Shown: positions 1 to 9,199 of the stretch, one piece after another | Numbering within the stretch: position 1 is the stretch's first letter | How the letters are laid out: each line of letters opens with the position of its first letter | NCBI GenBank assembly: GCA_000026125.1 | Contig: CU207211.1 | Span: forward strand, 1,736,001 to 1,800,000 | Origin: Herminiimonas arsenicoxydans | Lineage (GTDB): Bacteria; Pseudomonadota; Gammaproteobacteria; Burkholderiales; Burkholderiaceae_D | Reading direction: 5' to 3' | DNA length: 64,000 bases | Notes under the pieces: model-generated | The model's input: only the letters and a program-made list of their open reading frames with translations | Databases searched by the model: none | Told to the model about the DNA's origin: nothing | Position numbers and translations under genes: made by a program

Positions 1-822
1 CATGTCTGCCATCCTGACGATGGCGAGTTAAGCGAGCGCAAAAGCCAGATGGGCTGGGTGGCGAAAATATCGAATGCACTCGAAGAAAACCGCATGGTTC
101 TGTTCAAGCAGACGATTGCACCACTGCAGCTATCGCAACAGAAAATCATCCATTTTGAAGTGCTGCTGCGCATGCTGGATGAAGAGGGAAAGCTGCTGCC
201 ACCCTCATTCTTTCTCCCTGCTGCAGAACGCTACAACCTGATGACCCGCATCGATTTCTGGGTCATTAAAACGGCGTTCTCCTACTATCGCGACTTCTGC
301 ACCGATCCGGCGGTAGCCTATACCTGTTCGATCAATCTTTCCGGCGCGACAGTTGGCGACGAACGCCTGATCGCCTATATCCGTGAACAGTTTCAGGCTT
401 ACGGCATTTCACCTGCCGGCATCTGTTTTGAAATCACGGAAACCGCAGCCATTGCCAATCTCGATCGCGCCGTGACGCTGATGCAGGATTTGCAGCAGAT
501 CGGCTGCCGTTTTGCGCTCGATGATTTCGGCAGCGGCATGTCCTCTTTTGGCTACCTGAAAAAATTGCCCATCAATTACATCAAAATCGACGGCAGTTTT
601 GTAAAAGACATGCTGCATGACCGTATCGATCGTGCGATGGTGGAAGCCATCAACAATATCGGCCATGTAATGGGCATCCAGACCATTGCCGAGTTTGTCG
701 AAGATGAAAAAACAATGATCGCGCTGCAGGAAATGAACGTCAATTTCGCACAGGGCTATGGCATAGGAAAGCCCGAACCGCTGTATAACTTGCCGGAACA
801 GATGATGGAAATGCACGGTTAG
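1..822 (+). CDS. EAL-domain cyclic-di-GMP phosphodiesterase, C-terminal part (5' end outside window)
   Basis: The reading frame is open to the first base of the window, so this is the C-terminal 273 residues of a larger protein. The visible part is one EAL domain, which hydrolyses cyclic-di-GMP to pGpG. The signature is EVLLR in place of EALLR, which keeps the catalytic Glu. The other metal and catalytic residues are present: Asn in INLSG, Glu in FEITET, the Asp pair in LDDFGSG, Lys in IKIDG, Glu in TIAEF and Gln in QGYGIG. An active enzyme is therefore likely. The stretch just before the domain (SQMGWVAKISNALEEN) looks like the linker that commonly follows a GGDEF domain, so a GGDEF-EAL hybrid is probable but not visible. 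No terminator is evident between it and the converging gene downstream. Confidence 0.93.
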   Translation, partial: HVCHPDDGELSERKSQMGWVAKISNALEENRMVLFKQTIAPLQLSQQKIIHFEVLLRMLDEEGKLLPPSFFLPAAERYNLMTRIDFWVIKTAFSYYRDFCTDPAVAYTCSINLSGATVGDERLIAYIREQFQAYGISPAGICFEITETAAIANLDRAVTLMQDLQQIGCRFALDDFGSGMSSFGYLKKLPINYIKIDGSFVKDMLHDRIDRAMVEAINNIGHVMGIQTIAEFVEDEKTMIALQEMNVNFAQGYGIGKPEPLYNLPEQMMEMHG

Positions 823-894
823 ACCAGCTTCTACAGCGTGGTAACGGTCACGGCCGCCGTAACAGATACGCGTTACGTCAGGAGAAAATCTGCA

Positions 895-1500
895 TTAAAA
901 GGAAGAGCCTGCCGTTTGCAAAAATGCCTGTTCGTCTGCTGTCGATGTGCGTCCGAGAATGGCGTTCCTGTGCGGGAAACGGCCGAAGCGTGCAATGATG
1001 TCGCGGTGACGAATCGCAAAATCGCGGAAGCCGGCAAACACCGCCTGCTGATCTGCTGGCACTTCATTGCACAGCTGCTGGAACAATTCCACCGCTTGCT
1101 CCTGATCGGCAAGCGATTCGGAATGTTCAAGAGGCAGATAAAGAAACACACGTTCTATAGGACGAAGCCGGTGATCATCGCCCTGCTCCAACGCCTGCTT
1201 GCACCAGCGCAAAGCCTGCGCATCAAATGAAAAGGAGGCGGGAAGTCCACGATACATATTGCGCGGAAATTGATCGGTCAACAGGATCAGCGCCAGCAAG
1301 CCGCGCGGGTCAGCGCGCCATTCATCGAGTGCACCCTGTGCCGCTGCTGCTGTGCAGGCGGAAAATCGGGTACTGATCTCTTGATCGGCAGCGCTATCCT
1401 TGGCCCACCAGAGCTGCTTTTTTTGTTCTGCCGTCCGTGCATCGTCGCTGTCCGCGCCGAACCAGAAGGCAAGTATTGATTCTGCAGTTTCCATCGTCAT
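895..1500 (-). CDS. DUF924 family protein
   Basis: This is a soluble, all-helical protein of about 200 residues of the DUF924 family, whose function is unknown. Recognisable features are the N-terminal ILAFWFG motif, the LTDQFPRNMYRG motif around the middle, and the FLYLPLEHSE motif followed by conserved Asp and Gln residues. The family has a TPR-like helical fold. An upstream in-frame GTG at 1524 would add eight residues without a ribosome site. ATG at 1500 is used here; the ATG at 1494 has the better-spaced GCGGAA ribosome site and may be the true start. The gene converges on the EAL gene with a 72-bp gap. Its cellular role cannot be inferred from its neighbours. Confidence 0.88.
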   Translation of the reverse strand: MTMETAESILAFWFGADSDDARTAEQKKQLWWAKDSAADQEISTRFSACTAAAAQGALDEWRADPRGLLALILLTDQFPRNMYRGLPASFSFDAQALRWCKQALEQGDDHRLRPIERVFLYLPLEHSESLADQEQAVELFQQLCNEVPADQQAVFAGFRDFAIRHRDIIARFGRFPHRNAILGRTSTADEQAFLQTAGSSF

Positions 1501-1574
1501 TTCCGCTGTTGATATTGGAACCACAGATGCGGACGCACCAGACGTATATCAAGCGACCCGATCAGACGCTCACA

Positions 1575-1772
1575 TCAAGCCTTGGTATTGATATGGTTAC
1601 CCAGATGCGCAGGCAGTGCTGCGACCGGCGTTTGAGAGACAGATTCGATCAGGGCAAGTGCCGATGATCCCTGCATGTCGAGCGCTTTCTTTAAAACGGT
1701 TAAAGATACATCGACATCGTTGCGCTGTTGCGCCATGCTCGTCGCCAGGCTGGCAATATTACTCACGTCCAT
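1575..1772 (-). CDS. YjfB family putative motility protein
   Basis: This is a 65-residue protein beginning MDVSNIASLATSM and continuing with a helix rich in Gln, Asp, Val and Leu. That pattern is typical of the YjfB family, annotated as putative motility proteins of unknown mechanism. I chose the ATG at 1772 because an AGAGGTG ribosome site lies five bases upstream; the in-frame ATG at 1787 lies before that site and has none. About 40 bp further upstream is a close match to the sigma-28 (FliA) promoter, which fits expression with late flagellar genes. No other flagellar gene is in the window, so this looks like an isolated member of the flagellar regulon. Assignment to the family is by pattern recognition. 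Confidence 0.8.
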   Translation of the reverse strand: MDVSNIASLATSMAQQRNDVDVSLTVLKKALDMQGSSALALIESVSQTPVAALPAHLGNHINTKA

Positions 1773-1814
1773 ATGCACCTCTATCAATACGCCGGGAACA
1801 GCGCTTCTTTTTTG

Positions 1815-1841
1815 TTATCGGCACGCGCCTGAAATTCTTTA
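1815..1841 (-). promoter_or_regulatory. Sigma-28 (FliA) type promoter for the YjfB gene
   Basis: On the minus strand the sequence reads TAAAGAAT, 11 bases, GCCGATAA. The consensus for the flagellar sigma factor in enterobacteria is TAAAGTTT-N11-GCCGATAA, so the spacing and the whole -10 element match exactly and the -35 differs at two positions. Transcription would begin near 1808, giving a leader of about 35 bases before the YjfB start codon. The rest of the gap up to the phospholipase D gene at 2097 holds only a short inverted repeat (CATGAC, five bases, GTCATG, at 1895-1911) with no assigned role. Confidence 0.72.
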
Positions 1842-2096
1842 AACATGCGCAGAGGACTATAGTAAAAAATATTGTGAACATGAACTGAATCTTGCATGAC
1901 AGAACGTCATGAGCTAAAAAATTTTTCTTGCTACCAACTTTTTAATGCAATTGCTGTCATACCATGGCAATTTTTATTGCCGATTCCGGCAGTGTCCTTG
2001 CAGAAGAGAAAATAAACCGGATGCGCCGCTTGTAACAAGGCGAATCGAACCGCGCTGCACTAATAATGTTGAACATATAAAAAAACAGGCACAATA

Positions 2097-3491
2097 ATGA
2101 TGCGACATTTCCTAGCCATTCGGCCACTCATCAAACTCCTGTTTGTGGCGCTTTGCTTTTCTTTAAGCGCCTGCGCTTCGCTGCCCGAAGTACATTACCT
2201 GAAAACCTCGCTGCAACCACAGGACTCCGCCACGATACAAACAGCATCAGGCATAAACTTATCAAAGCAAAAAACCGAATCCCTGCTTACGCAAAAACTG
2301 CGTAGTGCAAAAGTCGATTTGCCGGAACTGGCAGCACTGGAAGAAGCTGCGACCGGTAGTCCGCTGATCGCCGGGAATAAATTGACTCTGTTGAGTGATG
2401 GTCCGCAGACGATGTCCGCGATGATAGCGGCAATCAGAAACGCCAGGGACCACATCAATCTGGAAACCTATATTTTTGGCGATGAAGGTTTGGGCGAAGA
2501 ATTTGCCGACCTTCTGATCCAGAAACAGCATGAAGGTGTACAGGTCAATGTCATTTACGACAGCATAGGTTCCATCAAGAGCAAACCGGAATTCTTCCAG
2601 CGTTTGCGCGATGGCGGCATCAATCTGCTTGAATATAATCCGGTCAACCCATTCAAACGAATGATTTCATGGCGTTTGAACAATCGAGACCATCGCAAGA
2701 TTCTGATCGTGGATGGCATGATCGCATTTACCGGTGGCATCAATATCACCGACGATTATTCTTCCGGCTCGCTGTTTCGTTCACGCACCAGGAACCGCTC
2801 GAATCTGGGTTGGCGCGATACACACATTCAGGTTGAAGGCCCGGCAGTCGCCTCCTTCCAGTGGCTATTCATGCAAACATGGGTAAGCCAGAAAACCGAC
2901 GATCTCGCTGCACGAAAATATTTTCCACCGCTAAAGCCGGTAGGCGACAAAATAGTTCGTGTCATTGCCAGCACACCAGATGGCGATTATGAAATCTACA
3001 AGGCCTACATTCTCGCCATGCAGGAAGCGAAAATATCCATACACATTACCAATTCCTACTTTGTACCCGATGTGCAAATGATAGAGGCCCTCACCAAGGC
3101 AGCACAACGCGGACTGGACGTGAAAATAGTCTTCCCCGGCGTCTCCGATACCGGTCTGGTCATGCATGCAGGCCGTTCGTTCTACAGCCAACTGCTGGCA
3201 AGCGGCGTACGGATATTTGAACTGCAGGCATCCGTGCTGCATGCCAAGACTGCCGTCATCGATGGCTACTGGTCCACCGTCGGTTCGACGAATCTCGATA
3301 TGCGCAGTTTCCTGCATAATAGTGAAGTCAATCTGATTGCCCTCGATCAGGACTTCGGCTCCGTGATGGAAAATGCCTTCAATGAGGACATCAAGAATTC
3401 GATCGAGGTAACCAGCGCAACATGGGAGCAAAGGCCATTTTCCGACCGGCTCCGTGAATGGGTCGCACGCCGCTTTGAATACTGGCTATAG
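2097..3491 (+). CDS. Phospholipase D family protein, cardiolipin synthase-like lipoprotein
   Basis: This 464-residue enzyme belongs to the phospholipase D superfamily and most resembles cardiolipin synthases, which condense phosphatidyl groups in the cytoplasmic membrane. Two HKD motifs are present: HRKILIVDG near residue 199 followed by GGINI, and HAKTAVIDG near residue 381 followed by GSTNLD. The N-terminus is a signal peptide ending in the lipobox LSAC, so the protein is probably a lipoprotein. This is unusual, since classic cardiolipin synthase A has two N-terminal membrane helices instead. Two ATG codons are adjacent at 2097 and 2100. The gene stands alone, with an AT-rich upstream region. 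Transphosphatidylation rather than hydrolysis is inferred from overall similarity only. Confidence 0.88.
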   Translation: MMRHFLAIRPLIKLLFVALCFSLSACASLPEVHYLKTSLQPQDSATIQTASGINLSKQKTESLLTQKLRSAKVDLPELAALEEAATGSPLIAGNKLTLLSDGPQTMSAMIAAIRNARDHINLETYIFGDEGLGEEFADLLIQKQHEGVQVNVIYDSIGSIKSKPEFFQRLRDGGINLLEYNPVNPFKRMISWRLNNRDHRKILIVDGMIAFTGGINITDDYSSGSLFRSRTRNRSNLGWRDTHIQVEGPAVASFQWLFMQTWVSQKTDDLAARKYFPPLKPVGDKIVRVIASTPDGDYEIYKAYILAMQEAKISIHITNSYFVPDVQMIEALTKAAQRGLDVKIVFPGVSDTGLVMHAGRSFYSQLLASGVRIFELQASVLHAKTAVIDGYWSTVGSTNLDMRSFLHNSEVNLIALDQDFGSVMENAFNEDIKNSIEVTSATWEQRPFSDRLREWVARRFEYWL

Positions 3492-3571
3492 TTTCCTGCA
3501 TCCGAATGTGAACAATCGTAAATCCTTGCCTAAGAAACAAGGAATGCGGGGAAAAGCTAACCTCCGTGAAC

Positions 3572-3577
3572 TATAAT
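3572..3577 (+). promoter_or_regulatory. Probable -10 box for the GGDEF gene
   Basis: A perfect TATAAT lies 28 bases before the TTG start codon at 3606, which would give a leader of about 22 bases. No good -35 hexamer is seen at normal spacing. Its position supports translation starting close to 3606. Confidence 0.35.
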
Positions 3578-3605
3578 TATTGAATTCCAGACGCTGACAT
3601 TTATT

Positions 3606-5165
3606 TTGACCGTTGCTCTTCCCTTTATCCGCAAATCGAAACGACTTTCCCTCCAGGCGACGCTCACCGTCTTTATCGTCTTCGTTACCGTTTTACTGGT
3701 CTGCATTCTTGCATTAAATGCCTGGCATGCACGCGCTGAAAAAATACGCGAAACGGAAACTGCTACCAGCAATATGGCCAAGGCTCTGGCCCAGCATGCC
3801 GAAGATACAGTAGGCGGCATCGATAACCTGCTGGTCAGCATGGAGGAAATGCTGGAACGCGATTCCTGGAACCCGCTCCAGCTTGAACGCATGAATCAGT
3901 TCCTGCGCCAGCGCGTAACGGATTTGCCGTTGCTGCACGGCCTTTTCGTCTACGATGAACACGGGCAATGGGTGGCCAATTCGCAGGAAACCCTGCGCAC
4001 CGATCTGAACAATGCCGATCGCGAATACTTCATCTTTCATCGAACCCACACCGATAGCGGTCCTCATCTGGGTCCGCCGATACGCAGCCGCTCAACCGGC
4101 GACTGGATCATTACCGTATCGCGCAGGCTGGAGCATGCCGATGGAAACTTTGCCGGCGTGGTACTGGCAACCATCAACATGCAGTATTTCAGTGCGTACT
4201 ATAAAGACTTCGATATCGGCAAGGCTGGTGCCATTGTGCTGACAACAGACAGCGGCACCCTGCTGGTAAGACGCCCCTTCGACGAAGCCGTGATCGGAGG
4301 CGATATCAGCAACGGTCCGGTCTATCAATTTTACAAGCGACAGGGCTCTTCCGGAACTGCAATACTCACTGCCAATATCGACCGCACCGAACGGATTTAC
4401 AGTTACCGTCACCTCGATCGTTACCCACTCCTGATTGCGGTAGCGCAGTCCACGGATGAGGTTCTGGAAAGCTGGCGTAATAGCACCATGCGTTTTGCTT
4501 TTTTCAGTGCGATGGTCCTTTTACTGCTGTGGCTGCTGGGTGCTCGTCTGGTCCATCAGATTACCGTGCGCGAGCGGGCGCAATCCGAACTGCGTACGGC
4601 ACGGGACGATCTCGAAAGAAGCAACGGCGAACTCGCAGCACTGGCATTGCTGGACAGTCTGACCGGGCTGGCCAATCGCCGTCGTTTCGATGCCGCACTG
4701 GATGACGAATTTGCACGTGCCATGCGCAATCAGACGTCGCTCGCGCTGATCATGCTGGATGTCGATCACTTCAAAAAATACAATGATCGTTACGGTCATC
4801 CGCAAGGCGATGAATGCCTGAAGGAAATCAGCAAAATATTGAAGACAGCAACGGCACGCACCGGCGATCTGGTCGCCCGCTATGGCGGTGAAGAATTTGT
4901 CATCCTGCTGCCGGGCACCGATAGAGCCGGCGCAGCCGCAGTCGCGGAACGCGTTCGTCTGGCAATTCAGGCATTGAACATGGAGCATGCAGAAACACCG
5001 GACGGAATCGTTACCGCCAGTCTGGGCATCGCTGCCCTCATCCCGCAACGCCAGCAAAATTCACCGCAACAACTGGTGCATGCCGCAGATCAGGCTCTGT
5101 ACAAAGCGAAAGAAGATGGCCGCAATCAGAGCTGCATCAGCACGCAAGCCAGCGCCGATAACTAG
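3606..5165 (+). CDS. Membrane-bound diguanylate cyclase with periplasmic sensor domain (GGDEF)
   Basis: This 519-residue protein makes cyclic-di-GMP from two GTP. It has a transmembrane helix at about residues 17-39, a periplasmic sensor of roughly 250 residues of the Cache type, and a second helix near 298-318. A short coiled linker and a GGDEF domain with the active-site motif GGEEF near residue 428 follow. The inhibitory I-site RTGD lies five residues before the motif, so product feedback is expected. The start is TTG, because no ATG occurs before the first membrane helix and a stop codon lies 39 bases upstream; no ribosome site is obvious. Together with the EAL protein at the window's left edge this places two opposing cyclic-di-GMP enzymes within 5 kb. 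The ligand of the sensor is unknown. Confidence 0.92.
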   Translation: MTVALPFIRKSKRLSLQATLTVFIVFVTVLLVCILALNAWHARAEKIRETETATSNMAKALAQHAEDTVGGIDNLLVSMEEMLERDSWNPLQLERMNQFLRQRVTDLPLLHGLFVYDEHGQWVANSQETLRTDLNNADREYFIFHRTHTDSGPHLGPPIRSRSTGDWIITVSRRLEHADGNFAGVVLATINMQYFSAYYKDFDIGKAGAIVLTTDSGTLLVRRPFDEAVIGGDISNGPVYQFYKRQGSSGTAILTANIDRTERIYSYRHLDRYPLLIAVAQSTDEVLESWRNSTMRFAFFSAMVLLLLWLLGARLVHQITVRERAQSELRTARDDLERSNGELAALALLDSLTGLANRRRFDAALDDEFARAMRNQTSLALIMLDVDHFKKYNDRYGHPQGDECLKEISKILKTATARTGDLVARYGGEEFVILLPGTDRAGAAAVAERVRLAIQALNMEHAETPDGIVTASLGIAALIPQRQQNSPQQLVHAADQALYKAKEDGRNQSCISTQASADN

Positions 5166-5458
5166 GGCCTGCCGAGCGCTATCCATAGACATGCCGGGGA
5201 ATACCCAGCCCGATAACCAGTTTTTTCTCTATACGGGAAAACAGCTTTCCAAAAATACAATTTGGAAACGATTCTGCTCCTGCCGCATGCCATTTGCTCT
5301 TCTCTGTCAGAATAGATACTTTACCTACTGCATCAATGGATATCCCGGCCTGACTGTATCGGCTTGCAAGCTTGTATCAGTTTTATCAACCGTAGCGAAA
5401 TCCGTATTGCATGCAGATAGCCACGCCAGCCCGGCTTCCCGCCGCACAAGGAATTGAC
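5166..5458 (+). other. Intergenic region, GGDEF gene to selO
   Basis: This 293-bp gap separates two genes on the same strand. I see no convincing intrinsic terminator, RNA gene or strong promoter in it. Only the last ten bases (AAGGAATTGAC) are assigned, as the ribosome site of selO. Confidence 0.5.
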
Positions 5459-6961
5459 ATGAATGCCCCCATACCGCACGCGGTTTGCCACTTGAATGAT
5501 ATGCCGCTTGCCAATTCGTTTGCATCCTTGCCGCCGGCGCACTATACCGCGCTGATGCCGACACCTCTGCCCGCCCCCTATCTGGTGTGCGCCAGCGCCT
5601 CGGCCGCAGCCCTGATCGGCCTGGATTTTTCCGACATCGACAGCGCCGCTTTCATAGAAACCTTCACCGGCAATCGCATCCCAGACGGCTCCAGACCATT
5701 ATCGGCCGTGTATTCAGGCCATCAATTCGGCGTATGGGCCGGCCAGCTCGGCGATGGTCGCGCCATTCTGCTCGGCGATGTGCCGGCCCCGACGATGATT
5801 CCCAGCGGCAGGCTCGAATTGCAATTGAAAGGCGCGGGATTGACTCCCTACTCGCGCATGGGCGATGGACGCGCCGTGCTGCGTTCATCGATACGTGAAT
5901 TTTTATGTTCGGAAGCAATGGCGGCGCTGGGCATACCTACTACACGCGCACTGTGCGTGACCGGCTCCGACCAGATTGTGCTGCGCGAACAGCGTGAAAC
6001 CGCCGCTGTCGCCACGCGCATGGCACAAAGTTTCGTGCGTTTCGGTTCCTTCGAGCACTGGTTTTACAATGAAAAACACGATGAACTGAAAACGCTGGCC
6101 GACTATGTGATCGCGCAGTTCTACCCCCAATTCAAAACAGCAGAAAATCCTTACAAGGCGCTGTTGACCGAAGTCACGCTGCGCACTGCACAGATGATCG
6201 CGCACTGGCAGGCCGTCGGCTTCATGCACGGCGTGATGAATACCGACAATATGTCGATACTCGGCTTGACACTGGACTACGGCCCGTTCGGCTTCATGGA
6301 AGCCTTCAATGCCACCCACATCTGCAACCACACCGATCAGCAGGGCCGCTATTCGTATGCGCGCCAGCCGCAGATCGGCGAATGGAATTGCTATGCGCTT
6401 GGTCAGACCTTGCTCCCCCTGATCGGCGATGTAGATGAAACGCAGAACGCGCTGCGGATATACAAGCCTGCCTATGCCGAAAAATTCGCAGAATTGATGC
6501 GCGCCAAGCTCGGCCTGCAAACACAGCAGCCGGATGACGGCAAACTGTTCGATGCACTGTTTGCCGTTCTGCAAGGCAGCCATGCCGACTTTACGCTGTT
6601 TTTCCGCCGTCTCGGCGAGTTGCGCATCGGTCAGGCGGCCAGTCGCGAAGCACTGCGCGACCTGTTCCTGGACCGCGCCGCGTTCGACGACTGGGCGCTA
6701 CAATACGAGTTGCGCCTGCAACTGGAAAACAGCGACGACGACGCCCGCAAGCTTGCAATGCACGCAGTCAACCCCAAATACGTTTTGCGCAATTATCTGG
6801 CGCAAATTGCCATCGAAAAGGCGCAGAACAAAGATTTTTCCGAAGTGGCCAAACTATTGCAGGTGCTGGAAAAACCGTTTGACGAGCAACCGGAAAACGA
6901 AAAGTACGCCGCCTTACCGCCCGACTGGGCCAACGACCTTGAAGTGAGTTGTTCATCATGA
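5459..6961 (+). CDS. selO: Protein adenylyltransferase SelO (YdiU/UPF0061)
   Basis: SelO is a pseudokinase that transfers AMP to Ser, Thr or Tyr of target proteins, with a role in redox homeostasis known from E. coli. The 500-residue protein shows the family hallmarks: [36 protein letters not shown] with the inverted-nucleotide binding residues, GVMNTDNMS for the catalytic Asn/Asp region, and DYGPFGF with the metal-binding Asp. The start at 5459 has an AAGGA ribosome site seven bases upstream; a longer frame from 5411 lacks one. The bacterial protein ends SCSS, with no selenocysteine. Its stop codon overlaps the start of msrB (ATGA), so the two are translationally coupled, which links two enzymes of oxidative damage control. 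Confidence 0.96.
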   Translation: MNAPIPHAVCHLNDMPLANSFASLPPAHYTALMPTPLPAPYLVCASASAAALIGLDFSDIDSAAFIETFTGNRIPDGSRPLSAVYSGHQFGVWAGQLGDGRAILLGDVPAPTMIPSGRLELQLKGAGLTPYSRMGDGRAVLRSSIREFLCSEAMAALGIPTTRALCVTGSDQIVLREQRETAAVATRMAQSFVRFGSFEHWFYNEKHDELKTLADYVIAQFYPQFKTAENPYKALLTEVTLRTAQMIAHWQAVGFMHGVMNTDNMSILGLTLDYGPFGFMEAFNATHICNHTDQQGRYSYARQPQIGEWNCYALGQTLLPLIGDVDETQNALRIYKPAYAEKFAELMRAKLGLQTQQPDDGKLFDALFAVLQGSHADFTLFFRRLGELRIGQAASREALRDLFLDRAAFDDWALQYELRLQLENSDDDARKLAMHAVNPKYVLRNYLAQIAIEKAQNKDFSEVAKLLQVLEKPFDEQPENEKYAALPPDWANDLEVSCSS

Positions 6962-7371
6962 CTGAAAAAGTAATCAAGACCGATGCCGAATGGCGCGCCA
7001 TGCTGGACGATGAAGAATACGACGTCACGCGCCACGCGGCGACTGAAGCACCGTTCAGCGGCCGCTACTGGGATCACCACGAGCATGGCATTTACACCTG
7101 TGTCTGCTGCAATACGCCGCTGTTTGCATCGGATGCCAAATTCGATTCCGGCTGCGGCTGGCCCAGTTATTTCACTGCGCTCAATCCGGACAATGTGAAG
7201 GAAAAAATCGATCGCGCCTATGGCATGATACGTACCGAAGTCATCTGTAATGTATGCGATGCGCATCTGGGCCATGTCTTCAACGACGGCCCGCCGCCAA
7301 CCGGCTTGCGCTATTGCATCAACTCGGCATCCCTGCGCTTCGACGCCACACCCGATCTGAACGAAAGCTGA
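6958..7371 (+). CDS. msrB: Peptide-methionine (R)-S-oxide reductase MsrB
   Basis: MsrB reduces methionine-R-sulfoxide in proteins, using thioredoxin. The 137-residue protein has two zinc-binding CxxC pairs (CVCC and CNVC), the GCGWPS motif with the resolving Cys, HLGHVF, and the catalytic Cys in RYCINSASL. The length is normal for a single-domain MsrB with no MsrA fusion. The start ATG lies inside the end of selO (4-bp overlap). A further upstream TTG at 6949 is ignored because the overlap geometry and family length support 6958. yciB follows after five bases. Confidence 0.97.
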   Translation: MTEKVIKTDAEWRAMLDDEEYDVTRHAATEAPFSGRYWDHHEHGIYTCVCCNTPLFASDAKFDSGCGWPSYFTALNPDNVKEKIDRAYGMIRTEVICNVCDAHLGHVFNDGPPPTGLRYCINSASLRFDATPDLNES

Positions 7372-7376
7372 TCCAC

Positions 7377-7997
7377 ATGAAATTTCTGTTCGACCTGTTC
7401 CCTGTCATTCTTTTTTTCGCCGTCTTCAAATGGGGCGAAGGCAACGCCGATGCTGCACAGGCATTCGGCCAGCAATTTCTGTCCGGGCTGGTTTCCGGCG
7501 GACAAGTCACGGTCACGCAAGCACCCATCCTGCTTGCCACCGCAATCGCCATCATCGCCACCATTTTACAAATCGGCTACCTGCTGTCGCGCCGGAAAAA
7601 AGTCGATGGCACGCTATGGCTATCGCTGGCAATTATCGTGTTTTTTGGCGGTGCAACGATTTACTTCCACAATGAAACTTTCATCAAGTGGAAACCTACC
7701 GTGCTCTACTGGTGCTTTGCCGCTGCCCTGTTATTCAGCCAGATTTTCCTGAATAAAAACCTGATCCGCACCATGATGGAAAAACAGATGTCGCTGCCGG
7801 ATGGCGTATGGCGTCGTGTCAATCTGTCCTGGGTCGCCTTCTTCATCACGATGGGTTTGCTGAATCTCTATGTCGCCTTCAATTTCTCCACCGCCGCATG
7901 GGTGAATTTCAAGTTGTTCGGCGGCATGGGATTGATGTTTGCATTCATCATCATACAAAGTTTGCTGTTGTCTAAATACCTGAAAGAACCGCAATGA
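7377..7997 (+). CDS. yciB: YciB family inner membrane protein (septation protein A homologue)
   Basis: This 206-residue integral membrane protein has five predicted helices. The [15 protein letters not shown]-terminus, the KWKPT motif and the NLSWVAFF motif are characteristic of YciB, also called intracellular septation protein A. In enteric bacteria YciB interacts with cell elongation and division proteins and affects envelope integrity. The biochemical function is not established. It is the third gene of the selO-msrB-yciB-bolA run and overlaps bolA by four bases (ATGA). Confidence 0.93.
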   Translation: MKFLFDLFPVILFFAVFKWGEGNADAAQAFGQQFLSGLVSGGQVTVTQAPILLATAIAIIATILQIGYLLSRRKKVDGTLWLSLAIIVFFGGATIYFHNETFIKWKPTVLYWCFAAALLFSQIFLNKNLIRTMMEKQMSLPDGVWRRVNLSWVAFFITMGLLNLYVAFNFSTAAWVNFKLFGGMGLMFAFIIIQSLLLSKYLKEPQ

Positions 7998-8263
7998 GTA
8001 CACGGATGGAACACATACGGGAACGGCTGCTTGAAACTTTTACCCCGCTGGAATGTCAACTGGAAGACGAGTCTGCGTTACATGCAGGACATGCCGGTGC
8101 GGCATCTGGTGGCGGTCACTTTCGCTTGCGTATTATTTCCACTCAGTTTGAAAAACAGAGCCGGATAAAACGCCACAGGCTGGTGTATGATTGTCTGGAT
8201 GACATGATGCAGACAGAAATACATGCGTTAGCCATTACTGCTTTGGCGCCATCCGAAATTTGA
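7994..8263 (+). CDS. BolA family protein
   Basis: This is an 89-residue BolA-type protein with the class II KH-like fold. The conserved elements are the [12 protein letters not shown] start of the first strand and the late HRLVYDCL motif, whose His is the expected iron-sulfur ligand in complexes with monothiol glutaredoxins. Family members act in iron-sulfur trafficking or in stress-linked morphology control. Which BolA subtype this is cannot be told from the sequence alone. It is translationally coupled to yciB and precedes a periplasmic parvulin by 59 bp. Confidence 0.92.
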   Translation: MSTRMEHIRERLLETFTPLECQLEDESALHAGHAGAASGGGHFRLRIISTQFEKQSRIKRHRLVYDCLDDMMQTEIHALAITALAPSEI

Positions 8264-8322
8264 CGTGCGCCGTAAATTGATTGCCGTACCTCTCTAAAAA
8301 AATACTTCCATTAGGAATTTAT

Positions 8323-9099
8323 ATGACCTTAAAACCTGCTCATCTGCTGGTCGCATTATTTGTATCCGCTGCATTGCCTGCAATGGCACAGAATCTGGCC
8401 GTAGTGAATGGCAAACCAGTGCCTTCTTCTCGCGCAGATATCATGATCAAACAAATGGCTGCACAAGGTCAGCAAGACACGCCTGAACTGCGCGCCATGG
8501 TCAAGGAAGAACTGATCAATCGCGAAATCCTGATTCAGGAAGCCGACAAGCTGGGCCTGGGTACCAATGCCGAGGTAAAAAGCCAGGTTGAAATCGCCCG
8601 TCAATCGATACTGATACGCGCGCTGGTCGCCGATTTCCTGAAAAAGAATCCGGTCAAGGATGCCGATATCAAGGCTGAATACGACCGCTTCCGCGCACAA
8701 GCCAGCGACAAGGAATATCACGCTCGCCACATCCTGGTTGAAAAAGAAGAAGACGCAAAAGCCATCATTGCCAAATTGAAAGGCGGCGCCAAGTTTGAAG
8801 AGCTGGCCAAGCAATCGAAAGATCCTGGCTCGGCCGACAATGGCGGCGATCTGGATTGGGCAGCGCCAGCCGCCTTCGTCAAACCTTTCTCGGATGCGAT
8901 GGTTTCCCTGCAAAAAGGCCAGTTGTACGATACACCGGTTAAAACCCAATTCGGTTACCACGTGATCAAGCTGGATGACGTACGCGCAGCAAAAATCCCG
9001 ACTCTGGAAGAAGTCAAACCGCAAATCGCAGAAGGTCTGCAACAGAAAAAACTGCAGGCATTCCAGCAGCAATTGCGTGCCAAAGCGAAGATTCAATAA
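8323..9099 (+). CDS. Periplasmic parvulin-type peptidyl-prolyl isomerase
   Basis: This 258-residue protein has an N-terminal signal peptide ending near PAMAQ, a helical chaperone-like region, and one parvulin (rotamase) domain at about residues 125-225. The parvulin domain has the motifs HARHILVEKE, FEELAKQSKDPGSADNGGDL and FGYHVIKLDD. It should catalyse cis-trans isomerisation of prolyl bonds in the periplasm and assist folding of exported proteins. The ATG at 8323 has an AGGA ribosome site eight bases upstream; a longer frame from a TTG at 8281 would destroy the signal peptide. The gene ends in a strong terminator. Similar proteins are called PpiC or Cbf2-like. Confidence 0.95.
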   Translation: MTLKPAHLLVALFVSAALPAMAQNLAVVNGKPVPSSRADIMIKQMAAQGQQDTPELRAMVKEELINREILIQEADKLGLGTNAEVKSQVEIARQSILIRALVADFLKKNPVKDADIKAEYDRFRAQASDKEYHARHILVEKEEDAKAIIAKLKGGAKFEELAKQSKDPGSADNGGDLDWAAPAAFVKPFSDAMVSLQKGQLYDTPVKTQFGYHVIKLDDVRAAKIPTLEEVKPQIAEGLQQKKLQAFQQQLRAKAKIQ

Positions 9100-9114
9100 T
9101 CTTTTTCAGGCATG

Positions 9115-9144
9115 AAAAAAGGCGCTCTTCGGGGCGTCTTTTTT
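9115..9144 (+). terminator. Intrinsic terminator of the selO-parvulin run
   Basis: A 13-bp stem with two G-U pairs and a UUCG tetraloop is flanked by six A on the left and six T on the right. It starts 16 bases after the stop codon. Confidence 0.93.
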
Positions 9145-9199
9145 ATTGGGTTTATTGTTTTAGTTTGTTTGTGTTGATGCTTATATTTCTTCGGACATA

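Noticed and set aside
1895..1911. Inverted repeat CATGAC-AGAAC-GTCATG upstream of the phospholipase D gene.
   Set aside because: The arms are only six bases and no T run or promoter relation makes it a terminator or operator.
3516..3545. CCTTG...CAAGG as terminator of the phospholipase D gene.
   Set aside because: The stem is short and not followed by T residues.
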